From positions 1 to 56,895 of IMG/VR virus record IMGVR_UViG_3300025400_000022: 56,895 bases of DNA. One strand, given 5' to 3'. Under the pieces are notes generated by a model. That model saw only the letters and a program-made list of their open reading frames with translations, was not told the DNA's origin and searched no databases. Both the position numbers and the translations under genes were made by a program. This stretch comes from a virus. Below, piece after piece: positions 36,752 through 47,200 of this stretch; the stretch's first letter is position 1, and every line of letters begins with the position of its first letter.

Positions 36752-39421
36752 TTAAAGTCCAGTAAACGTGTTGCTTGTATTGGCATAAACCGTTCCGGCA
36801 ATTGCGTTAGCAATTGGAAGAGGAGCGATTCCGGAAAGCGGGACCGTTGTGGTCAAGTAGGCTCCGCCGGTTGGGTATGAAGTTCTGGCGCTTACGGTAA
36901 CAACGTTTGATACGCCTTCAACAGAACCAATGATTGTGGCAAGGTCCATAATGTTTACCGACGTTGCGGCTCCATTCCAATATGGCGGCGTGTTTGTTCC
37001 ACCAGCCCAGTTAGCGGGGCTTAGGAACAAACGAATAGCGGCGGTAACCGAAGACTGCACTGACGTTGTTGTGTAAGCCGGCGAAACGTAAATAGTGTAC
37101 TGAACGTCAATTGGAATGTAATTGGGGTTAATCGTGTTAACCGTAAAGTTTGTCTCGCGACGGGTTGCAAGGTAGGCAGAGAGGCTTTGGGCGATTGAAG
37201 GAACAACCGGCAAACCATTTGCATCAACGGGCACAACAGAAACGGTGCGAGGGTAGTTAAACGTGTTGGGGTTGTAGAGTCCACCTGGCGTCCATGTGTA
37301 GTTGTACTGGTTGAGCGCCGGAAGCGTTGTCAATGTGTACGAGCCAGAGACAACTGCAACGTTTGAAACAATAACGCTCGAACCCAATGGCACGTTGAGG
37401 CCGGCTCCAAAGATAATGTTAACCTGAACGTCAGCCGCAGATGAAAGCGTAAACGTAATTGGAAGCGTCACCGTGGCCGCAGCCGCAGGGCTAACAGTAG
37501 CAAGAACGGCAGATGTGGCAACGTTGACAACTTGAATCGTAATGTTGCTGTACGTTGTGCCGGTCACGTAATTGGCGTTAACGGTCGCAAACAACGTGTA
37601 CGTGCGCGTGGTTGCCGTGGTGTCAGAAACGACGTGCGACAAATTAAAGATTTGCGAACTTACCGTAAGGGCGGAGCCGAGTGCGGAGCCGGTTCCCTGG
37701 TACTGAACTCCCGTTCCCGGCAATATGACAGTACCATTTGGGTTGCTCCAGGACGAGCCGTACCCACCGCTGAATTCGTAGTCAAGGAAGGTGGCGTCAG
37801 GAATAAAGTTGTAGTCACTGTTTGTTAGCGTTTGACTTTGAGCGGAAGAAAGGTCAACCTGAACCTCATTAAGCGACACGTAAGTAACTTCGTGCGTCTT
37901 GCTTGTTTCCGTTGTGGAAAAAGCAATGTACATTTGAATGTTTGTTACGTATGGACGTGGAGCGTTAGGGTTGGTTGCCGAATAAATTGTTGGCACACCG
38001 GGGTCAAAAGCAAGCACGTTTGCAGAGTTTGCGTTTGTTGAGGGAATGTTGCAGCAAACAACTTTTGAGTTTGACGTGTAGGTGTAAAGGGAATCGTCAA
38101 ACTGTGGCAATGAAGAAAACGCGCGCGTCGAACCGTCAATGTAAGTGGCAAGAGCCACAATGTACGGGCGCTCTGTTGCCGTTGTTGCCGGCGCGGAACC
38201 AGCAGCCTTGATGACGGCGGCGGCTTGGTACCAATAAGAGTTTGCGTACAGACCCGTAGCGGCAGGTGCCGACGCACCTTGAAGCAAGGTTGCGGTTGCG
38301 CTTGTTGAGTGAGCGTACTGCATTGGGGCGGCCAGCGTCAATGTTTGCGCACCACCGGAAGCGGCTGAAACGGTTGTTGCAATTACAATTTCATTGCCGT
38401 TTGTGCTGTCGGAAATCAAGAAAAGGTCTGGCGCTGAAGAACTTGCAGTTGTGTGCAAAGCGGTTGTCGTCAACTTTATTGAAGACGCACCTGCCGTTGT
38501 TGCGGTGTTTACTGCAAGCCCGCTTGGAAGCGCGGTTGACGTACTTGTAAATTGCAAGTAGTTTGACGGCGAAGTTCCGGGGGTCGATATAGATGGAACA
38601 GTTGTTGTTCCGTCACCAACAACACCCCAGCCAGAGGGGGCGGAACCAGAAGTCGATGCTGTTGTAAAGTTTGCGTTAGCGGCAGAGAAAAGATTGGTCA
38701 AAGAGTTGAAGCCATCAAATGCCTGCGCACGGTAAATGCCGGATACGTTTTGAGCAAACAACGCGTAGTCGCTGGGCGTAATTGGGCGGGGCGCAAGAAG
38801 TTGCAATTCTGCCGTCAAACGGCTCAAGAATGAATCTGTTGTCTCTGGGTCAGTGCCCGCTACAAGGTTTGAGTTTGTTGCAGGGGTTGCCGTAACCACA
38901 ACGCTAGAGATGTTGGGGTTTTGAGTTTGCAGTTGCAAGAATGCGCCAACGGAGTTAAAACTTGAAAAGTTCTGAATGTTGTAAGCGGTGCCTGGGGTTA
39001 CTGCTTCAACAAGAACGTTGGTAAGCGCGTTTGTCCCCGCTGCAATTGTAATGCTATTTACAAGTTGAAACTGGTAAGAAGCGCCGGAAAAGAAGAGGCC
39101 GACAACGGTTCCGGCGGCAATTTGGTATCCACCGGTAGGGGCGTTGCTAACCAATGTCCATGTTGTGTAAAGTTGGTTTTGAAGGCCCGCATTTGGTGTA
39201 ATTCCGATAAGTGAACCGAAATATTGAAAGATAGATTTGGGGACGTCAGAAGCCACGTTAGCGGCCTCTGCGGCCATTGAGGCAAACTGTTCCAGAAGAA
39301 GAACTTCAAGGTTGCCTTCACGCGGCACCCAGCCGGGAACGTTGGCAGCAATTGAGGCAAGAGATTGCTGAACAAGTACGTCAGCCTCTGTTACGATGGG
39401 AATGTCAATGTAACCGCTCAT
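36752..39421 (-). CDS. Baseplate J-like protein with large insertion, 889 aa
   Basis: N-terminal hallmark: SLASIAANVPGWVPREGNLEVLLLEQFASMAAEAANV, split into separate motifs, then GTVVGLFFSG and AVTPGTAYNIQ, and DSFLSRLTAELQLLAPRPITPSDYALFAQNVSGIYRAQAFDG, as in P2 gpJ/T4 gp6. The C-terminal part returns to the J pattern (VDVQYTIYVSP, EGVSNVVTVS). Between lies an extra region of about 400 residues rich in Ser/Thr/Ala, probably beta-domains on the baseplate surface. Usual J proteins are 350-450 aa. Confidence 0.85.
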   Translation of the reverse strand: MSGYIDIPIVTEADVLVQQSLASIAANVPGWVPREGNLEVLLLEQFASMAAEAANVASDVPKSIFQYFGSLIGITPNAGLQNQLYTTWTLVSNAPTGGYQIAAGTVVGLFFSGASYQFQLVNSITIAAGTNALTNVLVEAVTPGTAYNIQNFSSFNSVGAFLQLQTQNPNISSVVVTATPATNSNLVAGTDPETTDSFLSRLTAELQLLAPRPITPSDYALFAQNVSGIYRAQAFDGFNSLTNLFSAANANFTTASTSGSAPSGWGVVGDGTTTVPSISTPGTSPSNYLQFTSTSTALPSGLAVNTATTAGASSIKLTTTALHTTASSSAPDLFLISDSTNGNEIVIATTVSAASGGAQTLTLAAPMQYAHSTSATATLLQGASAPAATGLYANSYWYQAAAVIKAAGSAPATTATERPYIVALATYIDGSTRAFSSLPQFDDSLYTYTSNSKVVCCNIPSTNANSANVLAFDPGVPTIYSATNPNAPRPYVTNIQMYIAFSTTETSKTHEVTYVSLNEVQVDLSSAQSQTLTNSDYNFIPDATFLDYEFSGGYGSSWSNPNGTVILPGTGVQYQGTGSALGSALTVSSQIFNLSHVVSDTTATTRTYTLFATVNANYVTGTTYSNITIQVVNVATSAVLATVSPAAAATVTLPITFTLSSAADVQVNIIFGAGLNVPLGSSVIVSNVAVVSGSYTLTTLPALNQYNYTWTPGGLYNPNTFNYPRTVSVVPVDANGLPVVPSIAQSLSAYLATRRETNFTVNTINPNYIPIDVQYTIYVSPAYTTTSVQSSVTAAIRLFLSPANWAGGTNTPPYWNGAATSVNIMDLATIIGSVEGVSNVVTVSARTSYPTGGAYLTTTVPLSGIAPLPIANAIAGTVYANTSNTFTGL

Positions 39422-40092
39422 TATTTATTTCCTAAACTGCTGGTGATGGCAACGCCCACAGAGGCAACGTTTTGGTCGTTATATTTTACAGAAACCCTTG
39501 CGTTGGCTCGAGGTTCCCATTGATTGATTGCGTCTTGGATTTCAATAGCATTTACGTCGGCAAATGTAGGGTCTTGAATGCCAAAGTCCGGGAGCATTGT
39601 TCGTTCGCCAACCAAAGCACCCACAACCATTGCAACAGAGGCAGAGATTTCTTCGTAAGAATCTTGCGGGTTCATGGCGATTTGACCAAAGGGGTCAAGT
39701 GTAATGCCATTCTGAAAATGCGGCGGCCCAAAAACCGGATTAACGGGAGGGGGGAAAGAAGAGACGTTTAATGCGTCGCTTTCTGCACCGGTTGAGTCAA
39801 CATGGATAATACTAAATGCCACCGAAAGCGGGGGGCTTGTAAGAGACGGGAACTGATAAAAGTAAGAAGTCATTGGGGCCGCAAGCGAATACGACGCTTG
39901 ACCAGTTTGTCTTACGACGTTTGCCCCAAGAGTTGTAACAAGCGACCACGTTGGAACCATTTGGTTGACGTTTTGCAATACATAAACTTCGTACAAAGAA
40001 CCGGTCGTAGCATCATCTGCCGCGGTCCAATTAAGTTGAACGCCTTTGCCTTCAACCCACGTTTCTGTAAGTTCTGTAATTGCGTCAGCCAT
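39421..40092 (-). CDS. gp25-like baseplate wedge with N-terminal extension, 223 aa
   Basis: C-terminal half: ITLDPFGQIAMNPQDSYEEIS, GERTMLPDFGIQDPTF and AINQWEPRANARV, the T4 gp25/lysozyme-fold wedge pattern (ERxxxPxFG). The N-terminal ~105 residues look like a fibronectin-type domain (VQLNWTAADDATTGSLYEVYV, YSLAAPMTSYFYQF). A bare gp25 has about 130 aa, so this is a fusion. Confidence 0.8.
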   Translation of the reverse strand: MADAITELTETWVEGKGVQLNWTAADDATTGSLYEVYVLQNVNQMVPTWSLVTTLGANVVRQTGQASYSLAAPMTSYFYQFPSLTSPPLSVAFSIIHVDSTGAESDALNVSSFPPPVNPVFGPPHFQNGITLDPFGQIAMNPQDSYEEISASVAMVVGALVGERTMLPDFGIQDPTFADVNAIEIQDAINQWEPRANARVSVKYNDQNVASVGVAITSSLGNK

Positions 40093-40093
40093 T

Positions 40094-41335
40094 TTAGATT
40101 CCTAGTCTGCCCCCCTGGCGTGGCCCCTCCTTAATAGCAATAAGGTTGGCGCAGACGTAAGGGATATTGTGTGTTTTGTGCCACTCTGAAGGGAAGTGTG
40201 TAAAGAGTTGGCTTACTTGAAAGTTTACTTTAATTTCTGGGACGTAACGACGGTAATTGTCGTCAACCCAATACCAGAAACTATTTTCATTGTAAAACGC
40301 AACATGCGTTGGGTCTTGGTAGGCGCCCCGTCCGTCGGTGCTGGGTGTAAGGCTTACAACCATGCCACCATGAGCAAGAACGCGGTAAAACTCATTCCAC
40401 AAACGAATCTTGTCGGCAATGTGTTCGCAAAAGTCAACAGCACGAATAACGCCTACTGAGTTGTCTTCGAGTTCGCCCAAAACGTTGAAAATGTCACCGA
40501 CGTAATAAGCGGGTTCGTGCAAGTCTACGGTTTTGTATCCCGGCGCGGGGTTGTGCGCACCGCCCAAGTCCAAAGCGAGAAGCCCGTTGTCTTCAGACCA
40601 CTTTAAAAGAAGGGACTGAATGTTTTGAGAGTGCAGACGAACGGTTTCCTCTTGAATGAAAACGTTGGTCTCTGGGTCTACTTGAGTGTTTTCCCCGTGA
40701 AGACGCTGGTAATACAAGCATTTTTCAATGTGATGAAACTTGCCTTGAAGGTAGAGCCGAGCCATAAGGTCTTGGTCATCAAGAACCTTGCGTGAATAAT
40801 CGTATCCGCCTGCGGCGTCGTAAGCGGACTTTCGGAAAGCGCGCACGTGATTTGGAGCATACCAAATAAACGAAACGTTGTGGGGCGTGGGCTTCATGCC
40901 GGCACAAACGACGTGCTCTCCATCGGTGTAATAGTTCCAACCGTATGTTTGGTCAAACATGTGAGCGTGCGGTTTGCCGTCAACGTCAAGATGAGCAAAG
41001 TCTGAATAAACAAAAACGGTTTCGGGGTCTCCGTTAAAAACCTTTTTAATTTCTTCTAGTGCCGTTGGTGCAAGCGTGTCATCGTGGTCTAATTCGACCA
41101 AAATGGTGCCGGAGCAAAGGTCGACGGCGTGGCGCTTAAGCGCGCCTACAGAGCCGTTCATGTGGGGCTCGGCGTATGCTACCCGAACGCGGTCATCGTA
41201 ATTTGGGCGCTCCCAATGGGCATCACCGTTGAGAAGAACCACCCATTCCCAATCTTGAATGGTTTGAGCCCTAATGCTTTCATAGGCTTCATCAAGATAT
41301 TTAGGATTGTGGCTCGGCGTAAATATTGAAATCAT
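40094..41335 (-). CDS. Glycosyltransferase-methyltransferase fusion, 413 aa
   Basis: Residues 1-230 are a GT-A family 2 glycosyltransferase: ISIFTPSHNPKYLDEAYESI at the start, WEWVVLLNGD, ILVELDHDDTLAP (D-x-D) and LDDQDLMARLYLQG. Residues ~240-400 are a SAM methyltransferase: LALDLGGAHNPAPGYKTVDL (motif I), IRAVDFCEHIAD and VLAHGGMVVSLTPS. It sits in the baseplate operon but has its own promoter. Possible targets: host cell-wall glycans, or virion proteins. Looks like a moron gene. Confidence 0.85.
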   Translation of the reverse strand: MISIFTPSHNPKYLDEAYESIRAQTIQDWEWVVLLNGDAHWERPNYDDRVRVAYAEPHMNGSVGALKRHAVDLCSGTILVELDHDDTLAPTALEEIKKVFNGDPETVFVYSDFAHLDVDGKPHAHMFDQTYGWNYYTDGEHVVCAGMKPTPHNVSFIWYAPNHVRAFRKSAYDAAGGYDYSRKVLDDQDLMARLYLQGKFHHIEKCLYYQRLHGENTQVDPETNVFIQEETVRLHSQNIQSLLLKWSEDNGLLALDLGGAHNPAPGYKTVDLHEPAYYVGDIFNVLGELEDNSVGVIRAVDFCEHIADKIRLWNEFYRVLAHGGMVVSLTPSTDGRGAYQDPTHVAFYNENSFWYWVDDNYRRYVPEIKVNFQVSQLFTHFPSEWHKTHNIPYVCANLIAIKEGPRQGGRLGI

Positions 41336-41352
41336 GTCGTTCCCCTCAGAGC

Positions 41353-41407
41353 GGCAGTAAATGCCCCATTATAGAGACATAATACACCATACAAGAAGAA
41401 AAATCAA
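41353..41407 (-). promoter_or_regulatory. Internal promoter of the glycosyltransferase gene
   Basis: Minus strand: TTGATT (41407-41402), 17 bp, TATTAT (41384-41379). The leader has a small hairpin GGCA-UUUAC-UGCC (41365-41353) and GAGGGGAACGAC before the ATG. The 81-bp gap it occupies is the widest in the baseplate operon. Confidence 0.6.
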
Positions 41408-41416
41408 GGATTTACT

Positions 41417-42121
41417 TTATCCAATTGGAAAAACAATCCCAGAAAGCCACGTTGCCGATGCGCTGGGAACAACGGTACCGTCAGTATTTACCGTCACGTA
41501 CGTGTAGCCAGACGTGCCAAAGTTTTGCGTCATAATTACCGTTGCGGCAGAAGGCCGGTATCCCGAAGGAAGAGTAAATGCCGTAGCGTTTGCGGAGCCG
41601 CCGGTTACGTTGCCCCGAAGGTATACAACATTGTTTAGTAGCCGATAAGCAGGAGCCGTTCCAGCAGAGCCAAAGCCATTAGAAAAAGAAGAAACGTTTG
41701 CCCAGCCACTATCGCCAACGGTTGATGGCGTCGCTCCCTGAGGGCCTTGGTAGCCCTGCAAGCCCTGAGAACCTTGCGCGCCTTGCGGGCCTTGTGGCCC
41801 TTGTGCGCCGCTACCATTTCCAAAGCCAAGAAATCCGTGAATGACCGGAACGTTTTGAGGTGTAAATGTAACGGTGCAAGACGTGCCGACCGGCGGAGCA
41901 ACAGAACCCGGATACGGGACCGGACCCCATACTTGCGTGCCACTGTATGAGGGAATTGTAAAAGTCAAATTTCCAGCAGTGATTGAACCGTCTGTTACGG
42001 ACGCGTCTGTCTGCACAACGGTGCCATAATACGTTCCTTCTGTCTGCCGCCCAGATGCAAAGATATTTCCTTGCCACTTCAACTGGTTTTGCATAAGAGT
42101 AAACGTGTCTTGACTTCTCAT
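41417..42121 (-). CDS. Baseplate spike-like protein with collagen linker, 234 aa
   Basis: ATG 42121 is chosen, just after the previous stop. N-terminal ~100 residues are beta-rich with an OB-like pattern (TYYGTVVQTDASVTDGSITAG, then CTVTFTPQNVPVIHGFLG), expected for a gp5/gpV-type spike hub. A short G-x-Q block (~residues 103-130) links to a C-terminal beta domain ending SGIVFPIG, like fibre heads. Likely a central or side spike. Confidence 0.65.
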   Translation of the reverse strand: MRSQDTFTLMQNQLKWQGNIFASGRQTEGTYYGTVVQTDASVTDGSITAGNLTFTIPSYSGTQVWGPVPYPGSVAPPVGTSCTVTFTPQNVPVIHGFLGFGNGSGAQGPQGPQGAQGSQGLQGYQGPQGATPSTVGDSGWANVSSFSNGFGSAGTAPAYRLLNNVVYLRGNVTGGSANATAFTLPSGYRPSAATVIMTQNFGTSGYTYVTVNTDGTVVPSASATWLSGIVFPIG

Positions 42122-42123
42122 TG

Positions 42124-43521
42124 TTAACCTGTCGTTGTTGTAGTTGTGGGGGAGCCGTTTGCAGATGCAATAGCGGCCCATGCGGCGGCGCTGTACTCTG
42201 AACCAATTGGGAACGGAGCAAGAGGCTGGGAACTGGGGTCGTAAACTTGACCGTATGGCATTGGAACCTGAAGGACGATTGAAGCCTGTGGGTTAAATGC
42301 GTCACGTTGCATAGACGAAACCATCCACTGCCCGTCAGCAATTCCACAGCCAGAAACCATAACAATTTCGCCAATGTCAAATTGCCAGTTGTCAAGCATG
42401 CAAGTTACCGTGGCTTGACCGAGGGGCTTGCCCACGTCCCAGTCAAAGTCAATCAACTGAATTGTGTCATTGAACTCTGAGATAACCTGCATATTCTTGC
42501 CGGTTGTGCCTTTAATTTTGTTGATTGGCGGCTCGCCGTTTTGCCCTGGCAGAATACCAAGCCAGTATTCGTCTGGGCCAAAATAAACGGTATTAGCGTT
42601 TTCCCAGATGCGCCAACCAATACTCGAAGCGATGCGGCTCATTGCTGTCCATGAGTCTTCATACGGGTCTGTTGTAGTGCCTCGACCCAATGCAACCGTA
42701 ATTACCGGAACATTGTTATTGCCCGTAAGAGCGTTCCAAATTGTGGCGTAGTCTGGCGCAACAAGGTTAATGTCTGAATAAAAACTGTTTTTTGGAGCGG
42801 GGTTAAGGGCCGTTACAAGACCTGCCATAAACGGGGTTACGCCCGCGCTTGTGGTGCTAGTTATGTTGCCGTTACCGCGTTGTTGCTGAAGACGAAAAAC
42901 CGCTTCTGATTCAAACACCAGTTGCACCTGGTCGCCGGATTTGACAAATTGCACAAGCGTGTAAACCAATTTGTTTGATTGCTGAATAACTTTTTTGTCC
43001 GCGGTTGTAAGCACATAATTGGAAGCGGCAGCAAGCGCGCTTGAGTCAACAAAGGGTTGCGTTCTGCCATTGCCTGTTCCGGCAACAATTAAAGTAAGCC
43101 CTTGCTTGATTCCTTGACCACCGCCACCAGCGGCGGAGTCAGTAACTTCAGCAAAAGAAAGAAAACCGCCTGTGGTCTTGTTGCTTCCGGCTCCGGTACT
43201 ACGCAAAATCTGACGCGTGGGGTCTGTCAACTGAATGGTAATAGTTGACGTTCCCAGCATGTTTTGTTGAAGAATAATGTCGGTAATTGCGTCTTCGTAA
43301 TAGTAACCAAGTTTTTGATAAACGGTTCCCGTTTTGGGGTCAAGAGTTACAAAGTTTGCAAGGTCGTCTGGTCCAAACCCAATGCCCGTCGGCAGCGTTT
43401 GAAGTTTAAGTTTCCCGCTGTTGTCGGGGACCATTGAAGGATTTGCAACAACAGTATCGGTAACGCCAGACGTGGCGCTTTTTGTAGTTTTTCTTGTTGC
43501 GGCTTTTTTCTTGTGAGCCAT
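42124..43521 (-). CDS. Baseplate hub (late control D/XkdQ-like), 465 aa
   Basis: Lys/Thr-rich N-terminus, then LQQNMLGTSTITIQLTDPTRQILRS and repeated beta units, SSIGWRIWENANTVYFGPDEYWLG, and LIDFDWDVGKPLGQATVTCMLDNWQF with GEIVMVSG: the double-barrel hub pattern. Position after the LysM protein and before the spike agrees with XkdP-XkdQ-XkdR order. Confidence 0.75.
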   Translation of the reverse strand: MAHKKKAATRKTTKSATSGVTDTVVANPSMVPDNSGKLKLQTLPTGIGFGPDDLANFVTLDPKTGTVYQKLGYYYEDAITDIILQQNMLGTSTITIQLTDPTRQILRSTGAGSNKTTGGFLSFAEVTDSAAGGGGQGIKQGLTLIVAGTGNGRTQPFVDSSALAAASNYVLTTADKKVIQQSNKLVYTLVQFVKSGDQVQLVFESEAVFRLQQQRGNGNITSTTSAGVTPFMAGLVTALNPAPKNSFYSDINLVAPDYATIWNALTGNNNVPVITVALGRGTTTDPYEDSWTAMSRIASSIGWRIWENANTVYFGPDEYWLGILPGQNGEPPINKIKGTTGKNMQVISEFNDTIQLIDFDWDVGKPLGQATVTCMLDNWQFDIGEIVMVSGCGIADGQWMVSSMQRDAFNPQASIVLQVPMPYGQVYDPSSQPLAPFPIGSEYSAAAWAAIASANGSPTTTTTTG

Positions 43522-43523
43522 GA

Positions 43524-44246
43524 TTATACGGGGATTTTAATAGTAGTGTGCGCTTTGATTTTGGTTGTGTCTTTAGGGTCTCTAAGGTTGTTTAACCGAC
43601 CTACTTCTGCAATCCACGTGTTAAGAGTTGTGTACTTTTTACAGTGTTTGTAGCCATTGGGCCCTGTTGCAATTTGTTGCAAAGTTTCATTAGCCTTTAC
43701 AAGATATGGCCGGCTTGTAGGGGTTGACGTTTTTTTACTCGATTGGGCGGCGTGGCTTTGAACACTGGGAATAGGGCTTTGGTATTCGTAGCAAACAATG
43801 GAAACGGTTTGCTGAAGTGGCTCGCCTGTTTGCCCGTCACGGATTGCTTCACGCAACTCAAAAGAATAAAGATACCAAAGAGTAGAAGAACCAGCAGCCG
43901 TTGGACCAGAGATTTTAAAAACCGGAGGTTGATATGTGTTTGGGATTGGCTCAACCCAGGAAATCAATTGTTCATACATTTCCGTAACGCTTCTGCCGCT
44001 AGGGAGCATGTCGTTTTGGAACATAATAGTCATCTGGGTTTGATACAAAGCACGGTCATACCACTGGGTTGCCGAGGTGTTTTTAGGGCGTTCTACAATT
44101 TGCCAACCACCAGCGCCTTGAACTTGACTAAATGTTGAGTCGCCAAGAAGGTTCCCGACAACGGGAAAATAGGCGTCATTGTTTACGCCTTGTGGTGTAA
44201 ACGTTACTTGTGTTTTTGTATTAACGTTGCCGTCTGCGTATCCCAT
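43524..44246 (-). CDS. LysM baseplate protein (XkdP-like), 240 aa
   Basis: Residues 1-150 contain the tail-associated part (PVVGNLLGDSTFSQVQG, LYQTQMTIMFQND). The C-terminal ~65 residues are a LysM unit: YLVKANETLQQIATGPNGYKH..., ending IKAHTTIKIPV. In myophages this protein joins tape measure and hub, and the LysM may touch peptidoglycan during penetration. Confidence 0.8.
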   Translation of the reverse strand: MGYADGNVNTKTQVTFTPQGVNNDAYFPVVGNLLGDSTFSQVQGAGGWQIVERPKNTSATQWYDRALYQTQMTIMFQNDMLPSGRSVTEMYEQLISWVEPIPNTYQPPVFKISGPTAAGSSTLWYLYSFELREAIRDGQTGEPLQQTVSIVCYEYQSPIPSVQSHAAQSSKKTSTPTSRPYLVKANETLQQIATGPNGYKHCKKYTTLNTWIAEVGRLNNLRDPKDTTKIKAHTTIKIPV

Positions 44247-44260
44247 GTTTTCCTAGTCTA

Positions 44261-47200
44261 TCACTTTCCTGAAGTGCCGTTCTTGATGATTGTGAGCACA
44301 GCGCCCTTAAGGCCACCGTGCGGCGCGTTAAGAGCCGAACTAAACGCTTGCGCCATGCCGCTTGGTGTAAGACCAATGCTTGTGGCGGCGTTGGCAAAAG
44401 ACGTTTGAACCGCGCTGGCCAAAGCACTCATGTTTTGAGGGTTGAGGCCGTTCTTTTGCGCCACGCCAGTAGCGGCGTTTGCTTCCGCGACGGACTGAGC
44501 CTTGAGCGTTGCGGCGGCGTCCTTCAAAGCCTTGGCTGCGGCAAGGTTGCCGGCTGCGGCTTGAGCGGCTGCGGCTCGAGTGTCCGAAGCCGAGTCAAGA
44601 GCAGACGAAATTGAGGCGTGCGTTAATTGCGCATAAACGCTTGACGCGGTTCCAATGCCAAGGTTTCCTTGCGAGGCTTGCTTTAAAAGCGACTTACTTG
44701 CAGTGTCGTTTGCCATTTGATTCTTAATTGCATTTTGAGCGCCAGTTAACGAAACGCTTTGAGGCAATTGTGAAATTTGCGTCTTAACTTGATTTTCGGT
44801 TCCCTTAAGAACGCCTTGAACGTCGTTAAGAAGTGCTTGGTTTCCGCCAGACCAATTTGGACCATTGTATTTAGCATAAATGCTCTTAATAGCCGCTTGA
44901 GTGCTGGTGGGCAAAGTATTAAGAGATGGAACTTGTTTTTGCAAAGAGGCGTAGGTTAGAACAGTGCCTTCGTTACTTCCATAGCCGCCTTCATTCCGAG
45001 CCCATGAAAGGCTGCTGGAAACCCACGCTAAATTCGTCGCTTGCGCTGTCCAGTTTTTAAGATTTGCCGCATTGGCCGCAATAACCTTTGCGCTTGCAGC
45101 GCTGGTACTTAAACCTTTGAACAGATTCAGTTGACCTTGTACGTTTCTAATGGTTTGCTGGTCTTGATAGAACTTGGCGTAGTCTGATGTTGTTGCTTTA
45201 TTGCTTCCAATAAGGCCAGAAAGACGAGTCATGTCCGCTTGTGCGTTTAAAATTTCAGCATTTAGAGCGGCTGGGCCTAGCGCCACCGAACCCGTTGGCT
45301 TAATAGGTACGATTGGTTTTTGAGTTCCGCTTGAGCCGCCGCCAAACAAACCACCAAAAAAGTGGCCCAAGCCACCGATGGCAGAGCCAAGCCCCTTAGC
45401 AATGTATGGCATAAGCATTGGGCCAATGGTTGACATGGCAAGCATGCCAATGGGGCCACCCAAAAGGCCGCCCGCAATGTCGCCCACACCAGCGCCGGCA
45501 AATCTAGCAAGAAGACCACCGCCCTCTTTTTCAGCAAGACCAACAATGTCGTTGGCTCCTGTTTTTTCGACAAAAGAACCGACCTCTTTAAGGGCGCCAC
45601 CTTGAATGCCACGAAGTTTGTCAAGGGTGGAGCCAATAAGTTGTTCTGCTTCCTTACCGCGTCCGGCTCCTTCAATCTTTCCTGCGTCAATAAGTGCTTG
45701 GCGAACGGAAGCCTTGGTGACTGCTTCGCCCTTAGTAAGCAAAGACTTTTCAACGTCTGAAAGGGCAGTTTTTTCACCCTTGCCAAACAGTTTTGCGAGA
45801 GGGTTTCCGCCACCGCCCACACCAGCAGCCTCGAGCATTTTGTCCGCAGCAAGGTTCATCTTGTCGGCGGGCGTTGAGAAAAGGTTGCTATTGCGGCTTA
45901 GCGAAGCAAAGAATCCTCCCAATTTGGTGCGCTGGATGCTTTCGTCCATAACGTCGCCACCGGCAATTTTGCCGTAGAAACGTCCAAGGCTGCCGGAAGC
46001 CTTTCCAAACATTCCGATGAATCCTTGTACTAACCTGGCACCTTTAGAAACAACAGCAACGCCAGCCATTGCGCCAATAAACTCTACAAGCGGAATAAGG
46101 ACTGCTTTGGTTTTGGTCAACCAAGTAATTATGTCGGCAAAAGCGTGGCCGAGACGAAGAGCGATAGGCGTAATCTCTTTACCAAAGCGAACAAGAGCAA
46201 CCATAACTTGTTCTTCGATGCGACGCATCTGCACTTGCGGCGTGTTCATTGCAATGGCAACGTCTTTATTGTAGTTCGCTGCCGTTGAGTGAGTGTCAAT
46301 ATATTGCTGAATACCGGCAATTTGACCGACGTTGTTAATCAGGGCGTCAATGGTTGCGGAACTGCGTGAACCACCAAATGCCTTGGTAATAATAAGGTTC
46401 TGAAGCGTGTTCTGCCACTGGGCGCCCGAAACTGCGGCTCCATTAGCACCTGAAGTTGTGGTGCCTAATTGCGAAGCGGTGTAAGAGGCAAGGTGTCCTG
46501 TCGCCCAGGCGTTAATGACGCTTTTAGGAAGCGCGCCAGAAGTCCATTTTTCAAGTTGGTATTCTGCGGCAGCCCTACCCGTCAATACAACGCTGGAACC
46601 GTTTGCCAACTTTTCGGTAACGGGCAGTGTGGTGGCGGCAGGATTAAACGTTTGCATCTGCTTGCGCATGTATTCAGCCGCAGCGGTAATACCGTCTTTT
46701 TGCTGAAGCAACGCGCCCAACTGACCAACGTTAATGCCAAGCATGGACATAGCGGTTGAGCCCTGCGCACTAGGCGCGGTCATCAGGGTAAGCGCAGTCT
46801 TTGCGTACTGACCAGCGGTTGAACCTGGCGTACCCAATGTCGTCAGAAGGTCAACGAACGCAGAACCACTGGAAGCAGAGATATTGTGTGCCGACAGAGA
46901 GGCAAGAAGACCTCGACCCATGGCAGAGATAAACTCTGATTGCTTAATGTCACCAGCACCGACCGATGCGTTAACCCACGCGGCTGCGGACGCGGCGCTG
47001 GTGCCAACACCTTGCAGGTTGGCATTCATAACAGCACCCATGATTCGGGCAGACTGCTCTGAAGGGGCACCGCCGGAAACGCCACCAAGAACGTTCAGGT
47101 TTGCCGTTTGCTGAGCCATTTGCGCCAACTGCGCGTTAGTGGCACCAAGTCCTTTGTTCCAGTTGGCAGTTGCAGACGAAACACGGTAAATAATGTTTGC

